From NCBI GenBank assembly GCA_024280785.1, contig JAJRPK010000054.1, forward strand, positions 1 through 5,473: a DNA stretch of 5,473 nt. The letters are read 5' to 3'. Positions 1 to 4,356 of the stretch are shown here, one piece after another. The stretch comes from Gammaproteobacteria bacterium (GTDB taxonomy: Bacteria > Pseudomonadota > Gammaproteobacteria > Pseudomonadales > UBA7434). Positions within the stretch are counted from its first letter, which is position 1. Every line of letters starts with the position of its first letter. A program made the position numbers and the translations under genes. The notes beneath the pieces are model-generated. The model made no database searches. It was not told the DNA's origin and saw only the letters and a program-made list of their open reading frames with translations.

Positions 1-433
1 AAACTATCGGGATAATACGCTTTTCTGAGGTCCCGCCAATTTGCAATATAAAAGCCGCGACCTTGCTCATAATGCCGGTTTTATCCAGTCCCGCCCCAAT
101 AATCATAACCGCTATGATCGACATCACCGCATTACTCGAAAAACCGTCAAACAGATGTTCAGGATCAACCAATCCTTTTTCTAGCCCCATTATCGGTGCC
201 AGCAAACTGGTCAGTCCGAGGATTACCATAATCGTCACAGCTGCGATATCAACATCAACGACCTCAAACGCGAACAAGTAAATCGTCAATAGCAAAATAG
301 CCGTGACCCAAGCGATCTCAATGGTCGGCTCTTCATAAGCGAGAAATCCAGCCAGCATAATAAATATAGCGATGGATGCCAGTCGCTTCTTAATGCGATC
401 TTTTGTAGTACTTTTGCTTTTTTCTTGGGTCAT
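1..433 (-). CDS. SLC13/DASS-family anion permease, N-terminal part (3' end outside window)
   Basis: This is a secondary transporter of the inner membrane. Family members use sodium or protons to import sulfate, phosphate, dicarboxylates or similar anions. I translated the minus strand from the ATG at 433-431 and it stays open for 144 codons to the window edge. Residues 1-18 are a basic, hydrophilic cytoplasmic start. Hydrophobic helices follow at about 18-32, 40-57, 61-80 and 101-116. The stretch GFSSNAVMSIIAVMIIGAGL at 97-116, followed by DKTG, is typical of SLC13 permeases, which usually run to about 600 residues with TrkA-C domains in the middle; those parts are not visible here. An in-frame TAG at 464-466 and the lack of another ATG, GTG or TTG between it and 433 fix the start. 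AAGAG (441-445) is a modest ribosome site 7 bases away. A better GGAG (451-454) lies too far upstream. The substrate cannot be read from this fragment. Confidence 0.85.
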   Translation of the reverse strand, partial: MTQEKSKSTTKDRIKKRLASIAIFIMLAGFLAYEEPTIEIAWVTAILLLTIYLFAFEVVDVDIAAVTIMVILGLTSLLAPIMGLEKGLVDPEHLFDGFSSNAVMSIIAVMIIGAGLDKTGIMSKVAAFILQIGGTSEKRIIPIV

Positions 434-440
434 ATACTCG

Positions 441-445
441 CTCTT
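441..445 (-). promoter_or_regulatory. Weak ribosome binding site of the SLC13 permease
   Basis: On the minus strand AAGAG lies 7 bases before the ATG at 433. A stronger GGAG at 454-451 is 17 bases from the start, which is outside the usual spacing. Translation initiation may therefore be weak, or it may depend on leader folding. Confidence 0.4.
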
Positions 446-481
446 TGCAGCTCCTTTTGTCTGCTAAGTTACGGAGAATCA

Positions 482-487
482 AATATA
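482..487 (-). promoter_or_regulatory. Possible -10 box of the SLC13 permease
   Basis: The minus strand reads TATATT here, directly preceded by TG, about 50 bases before the start codon. No good -35 hexamer is present at 16-18 bases, so this is only a weak sigma-70-type candidate. Confidence 0.2.
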
Positions 488-510
488 CAGTGCATGCTGC
501 TTAGGTTTTA

Positions 511-526
511 GGAGTCATTGCACTCC
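511..526. repeat. Small inverted repeat (GGAGT / ACTCC)
   Basis: Five perfect base pairs (511-515 with 522-526) enclose a six-base loop. It lies upstream of the SLC13 gene, outside the possible -10 box. No T-tract follows on either strand, so it is not a convincing terminator. It could be an operator half-site pair or chance. Confidence 0.2.
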
Positions 527-537
527 CTATTCATTCC

Positions 538-562
538 ATGGATGTGTTGCAACTTCTTGCAA
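538..562. repeat. Intergenic TGYGTTGCAA-type repeat, copy 1
   Basis: The sequence has the form ATGGnTGyGTTGCAAnnnCTnGCAA and recurs at 3990-4014, with about 20 of 25 positions identical. Two TTGCAA palindromes (547-552, 557-562) are embedded. Immediately downstream GCAAC (575-579) can pair with GTTGC (589-593), and TGCGTTGC recurs at 586-593, which makes 538-593 a folded, repeat-like unit. I recall similar GCTGCGTTGCAA-containing intergenic repeats in marine gammaproteobacterial genomes, but this was not checked. Confidence 0.45.
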
Positions 563-702
563 TAGTACCACTCAGCAACTGCTCCTGCGTTGCCCCTAAT
601 ACACTACCGTCGTTGCGCTTTGCCACAAAACGAATAGAGCACACACTCAATGCCTAAGACCTATGCGTATATTGATTGCTGTTGGTTTCAATTTTTATCA
701 GA

Positions 703-1584
703 TCAAAGCTCATTATTGAGTTTGCGGAGTTTTTCAATAATAGCGTTGTATTGCTGACGGCTCTCCAGCGCTCCAATCTCGTTTGTCATGTTTCCTATCT
801 CTGTAACCAGAGTCTGAAGCTTGGACTGTACAGGCAATGCGACGCCTTGGCTGACTTTCTCAATAGATGCACTTGCTTGTGTAAGCACACTCATAATTCT
901 TTCTTGCTCAGAGGCATAGATACGGCTGTCCGCTAATGTCTGCAAGTCGTTTTTTAAAGCGCCTATCTGTTCTCGAATTCGTGGGATCGCAACTTTTTCA
1001 GCTTCATTTAAATAAGTGATTGTGCGGCTTATTTCGTTATTGGCCTTTTCTCTATTATGAGCAACAAACAAGTCATGCTCTGCATAGGTGAAATGCAGCT
1101 TTGCATCAAGTAGATGTTTCATTGTCTTATTTGCGGTTGAAGTGTCAGCCCAGCTCTTTTTTATGTGCTGAAATTCATGTTCTACCAATGCCGTAGTACG
1201 ATGCCAAATTCGAGCTATCGCACCTTCATGTTCATCCGAAGGGTGGCTAATTACTTCTTGTAACGCCTGGATATCATTGGCCAATGCTGTGGCTTCATCT
1301 TTTGCTTTAGTATTATTACTCAATTGGGGATGCTGAAGCCACTTGCTAGCAGCATCCAGATCCTGCTGAACCGCATCAATATCACCCTGGCTATAACTCT
1401 CTTTAGCATGATCGAGTTTTTGATGGGCCATTGCAAGAGGATGGTTCACTTCGACCGTCACAGGAAGCGGGGTAGAAGCAGGTTGCGCGGATCCGATATT
1501 ATCGGCAACAGCATCGCTAGATCCAAAAAGAATAATTGCGAATATAGCTATATACAAGCCTGACCCCATCAGGGAAGCTTTCAT
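703..1584 (-). CDS. Predicted exported all-helical protein with internal duplication, function unknown
   Basis: This is a 293-residue protein that I cannot assign to a family with confidence. Residues 1-27 look like a Sec signal peptide: a hydrophobic core YIAIFAIILF (11-20) followed by SSDAVA, with signal peptidase I cleavage probably after Ala27. There is no lipobox and no cysteine, so a soluble periplasmic protein is expected. The mature part is hydrophilic and helical throughout. Two segments, about 57-112 and 158-220, share a plan of an Ala/Leu helix, a connecting helix and then ALxNDxQxL (ALANDIQAL at 100-108, ALKNDLQTL at 209-217), which suggests duplication. The centre is rich in histidine (13 in total, 8 between 114 and 176). 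Residues 225-293 read as a coiled-coil-like tail. The helical repeats loosely recall YfdX (PF10938) or the periplasmic part of HemX, but neither is established. The start is well supported by GGAG 6 bases upstream. It lies between two anion permeases on the same strand. Confidence 0.8.
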   Translation of the reverse strand: MKASLMGSGLYIAIFAIILFGSSDAVADNIGSAQPASTPLPVTVEVNHPLAMAHQKLDHAKESYSQGDIDAVQQDLDAASKWLQHPQLSNNTKAKDEATALANDIQALQEVISHPSDEHEGAIARIWHRTTALVEHEFQHIKKSWADTSTANKTMKHLLDAKLHFTYAEHDLFVAHNREKANNEISRTITYLNEAEKVAIPRIREQIGALKNDLQTLADSRIYASEQERIMSVLTQASASIEKVSQGVALPVQSKLQTLVTEIGNMTNEIGALESRQQYNAIIEKLRKLNNEL

Positions 1585-1590
1585 TTTGAA

Positions 1591-1594
1591 CTCC
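1591..1594 (-). promoter_or_regulatory. Ribosome binding site of the exported helical protein
   Basis: GGAG lies on the minus strand 6 bases before the ATG at 1584-1582. This favours that codon over the second methionine (residue 6), which would shorten the basic start of the signal peptide. Confidence 0.75.
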
Positions 1595-1642
1595 GGGCTT
1601 AACGCCTTACAAAGGTATGACTACATACTGCGATTAGCTATG

Positions 1643-1678
1643 TATACTCCCCGCACTCACCAATACCCTTTCGAGTAC
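1643..1678. repeat. Dispersed intergenic repeat, copy 1 (36 bp)
   Basis: It begins TATACTCCCCGCACTCA and ends TTTCGAG(T/C)AC. It matches 3938-3975 at 33 of 36 aligned positions, with one 2-base gap. It lies in the leader of the exported-protein gene, downstream of the possible -10 box, so it would be transcribed. The bases outside the unit do not match between copies, which gives it defined edges. Confidence 0.6.
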
Positions 1679-1681
1679 CCG

Positions 1682-1700
1682 TTATTATAGTATATAATAA
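1682..1700. promoter_or_regulatory. Perfect AT dyad overlapping -10 boxes on both strands
   Basis: TTATTATA (1682-1689) and TATAATAA (1693-1700) are perfect 8-base inverted arms around GTA. Each arm contains a consensus TATAAT, on the minus strand at 1689-1684 and on the plus strand at 1693-1698. The minus-strand box would give a leader of roughly 90 bases for the exported protein. No good -35 element is visible at 17 bases on the minus side, so an operator or an activator-dependent promoter are both possible. Confidence 0.4.
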
Positions 1701-1743
1701 TACCATAAAGTACACCGAAGGTGAAAATAGAAACTTCGTCTTC

Positions 1744-1762
1744 TAGGTACGCTTCGTAGCTA
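1744..1762. repeat. Hairpin just downstream of the SulP gene
   Basis: TAGGTACG (1744-1751) pairs with CGTAGCTA (1755-1762) through seven of eight bases around a CTT loop, beginning four bases past the SulP stop codon. On the minus strand no U-run follows, so it is a poor intrinsic terminator. It could stabilise the 3' end of the message. Confidence 0.35.
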
Positions 1763-1765
1763 CAC

Positions 1766-3517
1766 TCATTCCTTACATTCCTTACATTCCTTACATTCTT
1801 TAAATAAAAGAATTTGACACTTTGAACAGATTGATTTATCCATCCGATCGTAAATATTGTGTAAAGCCTGTGTTTTTGTGTCGAAGAAGTGATCGTTTCT
1901 TATGTTTTTTATAAAGCAGGATTTTGCCGCAAATTCGTATACGGAGGATTTAAGGCCTACAAAATACAATCCACCATTCTCTTTTAATAAACGATTATTT
2001 TCGGTGACCAAGGCTTCTGCACCGGCCAGGTCAATAAAGTTAATGCCACTCGATTCAATGAGTATATGTTTGATTTTTTCGTTCTCTACTATATTTGAAA
2101 TACGTTTTTGAATGTGACTTATGGACCCAAAATAGATAGACATATCTATCCTGATAATTCTCAGTTGCGGACACTGCTTCAGCGGTTTTTTCTGGATATT
2201 AACAAACTTCCTATGTGTGCTATATGGCGTATCATCAATAGATAAAGTAGGTATATTTGGTGTTGATGTTTTGGCTAAAAAGAGAATAAGCGACAATAGA
2301 ACACCGAGGTAAATCGCAAATTCAAGTTCTAGAAATAGCGTGGCAAAAAAAGTCGTCAGCAGAATTGATGACTCTGTTTTGCTAAATGTTAGCGTTTGCT
2401 TGATGTGATGAACATCTATTAAGTTATAAGCCACCAGAAGAATGACACCCCCCATGGCTGCAATTGGCAAATAAGCTGTCAACGGAGCAATCAATAAAAC
2501 GACCACCACCAGAAAGACAGCCGCAAAAACAGCTGATAGAGGAGTTTTTGCGCCTGCTTCATAGTTAATACCGGAGCGTGTAAAGGAACCAGAACCTGCA
2601 TAGCTGGATACAAAACTGCCTACTATATTCGAAGCCCCCTGCCCTATGAACTCCTGATTAGCGTCAATTCGTTGCCCAGACTTGGTCGCAACAGCGCGAC
2701 TGATCGATACCGCTTCAATTAAACCTAGCAGAGCAACCGCAAAGGCTTGAGGTGCCAACATCTTCACGGATGCCAGAGATAATTCAGGTCTGGATAGGGG
2801 AGGTAACTGGGCGGGTATTTCCCCCACCAATTTGATACCTGCCGTAAAGTCCTTAAACACCCAGGCAAAAACACTACCAACCACCATCCCAATAAGCAGA
2901 TTAGGTGATTTAGGCCATAGCTTTTTAAATAATAGAGCCGTAGCTAAAGTTACCAATGCGATCATAATAAGATAGCCGTTTATGCTTCCGTAATTCTGGA
3001 AAAGATCTATCCACGTATGAAAAAATGATTCGCCTTTTGGTATAGAAATGCCCGTAATATGCTTCATTTGGCTAGTCGCAATCAAGATTGCAGCTCCTGC
3101 TGTAAAACCAATAATTACGGTGTGAGAAACAAAATTCACCAACGCCCCTAACCTGGCGAGTCCAAATGCCAACTGATAAACACCCGCCAGAAAAGTCAAC
3201 GTTAGTGTCAGACTCAAATATTCAGCGGTACCTGGTTCCGCATACTGGCTGATTGCAGAAAATACGACGATAGAAATTGCAGTTGTTGGACCCGCCACCA
3301 AATGAAAGGAAGAGCCAAATAACGCAGCAACCACGGGAGTCACCATGGCAGTATACAGCCCGTATTCAGGTGGCAAACCTGCAATTGTCGCAAACGCCAC
3401 GCCCTGAGGAAGGACTATAACGGCACCTGTTAATCCGGCTAGAAGATCGGCCTTAACTGATTCTTTTGTGATTAATTTAAACCAAGCAAGGAAAGGAAAT
3501 ATAGCGTTAAGTGTCAT
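1766..3517 (-). CDS. SulP-family inorganic anion permease with STAS domain and Cys-rich repeat tail
   Basis: This is an inner-membrane anion transporter of the SulP/SLC26 family; members import sulfate or bicarbonate or exchange anions. It is 583 residues from the ATG at 3517, a normal length. Residues 20-415 form the hydrophobic core of about 11-12 helices. They include the family signature PEYGLYTAMVTPVVAALFGS (50-69) with the following GPTTAIS (76-82), and QEFIGQGASNIVGSF (288-302) followed by GSFTRSGIN (310-318). A cytoplasmic STAS domain spans about 448-556, with its core at ESSGINFIDLAGAEAL (488-503). The end carries C-x2-C-x7-C-x2-C-x2-C (564-581). I recall CxxC...FxEC ending other SulP proteins; the added KEC units come from a 9-bp tandem repeat. 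A TTG at 3529 would add four residues (587) but has no ribosome site. The ATG has only a weak TGAG 7 bases away. The substrate is not determined by sequence. The neighbours are an exported helical protein and a second anion permease. Confidence 0.95.
   Translation of the reverse strand: MTLNAIFPFLAWFKLITKESVKADLLAGLTGAVIVLPQGVAFATIAGLPPEYGLYTAMVTPVVAALFGSSFHLVAGPTTAISIVVFSAISQYAEPGTAEYLSLTLTLTFLAGVYQLAFGLARLGALVNFVSHTVIIGFTAGAAILIATSQMKHITGISIPKGESFFHTWIDLFQNYGSINGYLIMIALVTLATALLFKKLWPKSPNLLIGMVVGSVFAWVFKDFTAGIKLVGEIPAQLPPLSRPELSLASVKMLAPQAFAVALLGLIEAVSISRAVATKSGQRIDANQEFIGQGASNIVGSFVSSYAGSGSFTRSGINYEAGAKTPLSAVFAAVFLVVVVLLIAPLTAYLPIAAMGGVILLVAYNLIDVHHIKQTLTFSKTESSILLTTFFATLFLELEFAIYLGVLLSLILFLAKTSTPNIPTLSIDDTPYSTHRKFVNIQKKPLKQCPQLRIIRIDMSIYFGSISHIQKRISNIVENEKIKHILIESSGINFIDLAGAEALVTENNRLLKENGGLYFVGLKSSVYEFAAKSCFIKNIRNDHFFDTKTQALHNIYDRMDKSICSKCQILLFKECKECKECKE
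1768..1800 (-). repeat. 9-bp tandem repeat encoding the Lys-Glu-Cys tail
   Basis: On the plus strand ATTCCTTAC occurs three times in a row (1768-1794), followed by a degenerate fourth unit (ATTCTTTAA). On the coding strand the unit is TGTAAGGAA, which reads Cys-Lys-Glu. The final unit turns into the stop because TGT has become TGA. The period is a multiple of three, so gain or loss of units would change tail length without a frameshift. Confidence 0.85.
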
Positions 3518-3613
3518 TAAATTACTCAATGTATACTGAAAGCACCCGGTACCAAAATTGCCATGAAGAAATAGCGTTTTAAAAATTGATTTAACGTACC
3601 TCGCCTCTCAATG

Positions 3614-3640
3614 CTTATACTCCTTTGAGTCTAACGACAA
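3614..3640 (-). promoter_or_regulatory. Possible sigma-70 promoter of the SulP gene
   Basis: On the minus strand TTGTCG (3640-3635, four of six consensus bases) is followed after 15 bases by TATAAG (3619-3614, five of six). The short spacer makes it marginal. It would give a leader of about 90 bases. The -35 and spacer overlap the repeated CCTTTGAGTCTAAC element, which could therefore be regulatory. Confidence 0.3.
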
Positions 3641-3647
3641 AAAAAGG
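3622..3647. repeat. CCTTT-AGTCTAAC...AAAGG element, copy 1
   Basis: CCTTTGAGTCTAAC matches the sequence at 3845-3858 at 13 of 14 positions. Both copies are closed by AAAGG about 16-18 bases on, complementary to the opening CCTTT. The inverted ends and the internal word are therefore both conserved. Confidence 0.45.
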
Positions 3648-3762
3648 ACGCCTCTTAATTATCTCTCAAAATGACGCTTCAGGTAGGTAGCGCCTAGGTT
3701 ATAAGAACTCAAGGAATGTTAAATAGATCAGCACTTTTTTCTCTTTTCGTTATATGCCTTTT

Positions 3763-3792
3763 GCGTTCAAGCCCCCCTTTACAGCACGCATC
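3763..3792. repeat. Dispersed intergenic repeat, decayed copy
   Basis: It shares GC..TCAAG, CCC, TTT and the exact ten bases AGCACGCATC, in the same order, with 3948-3980. It lacks the TATACTCCCC head and needs a 3-base gap to align. It looks like a degenerate relative of the 1643 and 3938 copies, but it is less certain. Confidence 0.35.
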
Positions 3793-3844
3793 ATTTACCG
3801 AAGTGCATCTTTGAGAAAACTTGAAATAGTGGGCTAATTCTACA

Positions 3845-3872
3845 CCTTTAAGTCTAACCCTTCAGCAAAAGG
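3845..3872. repeat. CCTTT-AGTCTAAC...AAAGG element, copy 2
   Basis: This is the second copy of the element at 3622-3647, in the same orientation and 223 bases away. CCTTTAAGTCTAAC is followed by a nine-base variable part and then AAAAGG, which can pair with the leading CCTTT. Confidence 0.45.
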
Positions 3873-3937
3873 TATAGCTGCTCCATAGTATATAAACCCT
3901 TCTGGTTTTCGGGTCTCGAAAAGATTTGACTCGACAC

Positions 3938-3975
3938 TATACTCCCCGCACTCAAGAATACCCAATTTCGAGCAC
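3938..3975. repeat. Dispersed intergenic repeat, copy 2 (38 bp)
   Basis: This is the best match to 1643-1678, in the same orientation. It differs by two substitutions (CC to AG), an added AA and one T-to-C change. It runs through AGCACGCATC into the GTTGCAA-type motif at 3990, so the full unit may be about 75 bases (3938-4014). Confidence 0.6.
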
Positions 3976-3989
3976 GCATCTTTTCGCCA

Positions 3990-4014
3990 ATGGCTGCGTT
4001 GCAAAGACTCGCAA
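3990..4014. repeat. Intergenic TGYGTTGCAA-type repeat, copy 2
   Basis: This matches 538-562 at about 20 of 25 positions in the same orientation, with an exact GTTGCAA core. It lies 16 bases from the end of the possible small membrane gene. Confidence 0.45.
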
Positions 4015-4029
4015 ATGAGTGTGAAGATC

Positions 4030-4266
4030 TTATCGGGAGCCTCTCCGAGATTTATTTCTACTCGCTAGTATGCCAAACAATAAGATCACTAGGAACAGAA
4101 AAATGGTGCTGCCAAAGAACATCATGACGCCCTGTCTTACGGCTATTCCTGGAATTAGGAAGGGTGCCACACAAAATACTAGAGTGGCCAGTCCATAAAG
4201 AAGTCTTTCGACCCAACCTCCTGAAAAAGAATGCCACTCATCCCTCGTGGAAGGCTTTTTTTCCAA
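4030..4266 (-). CDS. Possible small two-helix membrane protein, unknown
   Basis: This is an open frame of 78 residues that I do not recognise. Residues 1-18 are polar. Two strongly hydrophobic segments follow at about 21-41 and 48-69, and the end (SRNKSRRGSR) is basic and likely cytoplasmic by the positive-inside rule. That tidy arrangement is unusual for a chance frame. Against it, the start must be TTG (4266-4264): a TAG lies two codons upstream and the next in-frame ATG is deep inside the second half. GAGGG on the minus strand lies about 8 bases before the TTG and is an acceptable ribosome site. It follows the kinase gene by 90 bases on the same strand and may be its downstream partner, or it may be a remnant of a larger membrane protein. 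Confidence 0.4.
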   Translation of the reverse strand: MEKKPSTRDEWHSFSGGWVERLLYGLATLVFCVAPFLIPGIAVRQGVMMFFGSTIFLFLVILLFGILASRNKSRRGSR

Positions 4267-4356
4267 TGCCTAGACCCTCGATTAAAGTATCGGCAGTATT
4301 CTATACAGGTCAATGTAAAGTAAGCGTAAAAGTTCAAAAGTACCAAGGCAAGGAAC

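Larger units (their letters stand above)
3518..4029. other. Gene-poor spacer with several short repeats
   Basis: I see no convincing coding region on either strand in these roughly 510 bases, and no tRNA-like or transposase-like sequence. The stretch holds the dispersed-repeat copies at 3763-3792 and 3938-3975, the paired CCTTT...AAAGG elements at 3622-3647 and 3845-3872, and the GTTGCAA motif at 3990-4014. A weak promoter candidate for the SulP gene lies at its low-coordinate end. The spacer separates the kinase region from the transporter region. Confidence 0.6.

Noticed and set aside
63..281. Plus-strand open frame of 72 residues
   Set aside because: It is antisense to the SLC13 permease reading frame, whose minus-strand product is clearly membrane-transporter-like. 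The low-complexity Ile/Thr/Ser content is typical of a shadow frame.
640..702. Terminator for the exported-protein gene
   Set aside because: The sequence after its stop is AT-rich but shows no stem followed by a U-tract on the minus strand.
676..936. Plus-strand open frame of 86 residues
   Set aside because: It is antisense to the C-terminal helices of the exported protein, with no ribosome site or domain signal to support it.
3629..3724. Possible integron attC site: GTCTAAC (RYYYAAC) at 3629-3635 and GTTAAAT (GTTRRRY) near 3718-3724
   Set aside because: The seven-base ends fit the loose consensus, but the sequence between does not form the long imperfect palindrome of an attC site, and there is no integrase or cassette array.
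3894..3936. Short inverted matches (ACCC...GGGT, GTCTCGA...TCGACAC) as a terminator or hairpin
   Set aside because: The stems are four to seven bases with mismatches and loops of about ten bases, and no T-run follows on either strand.
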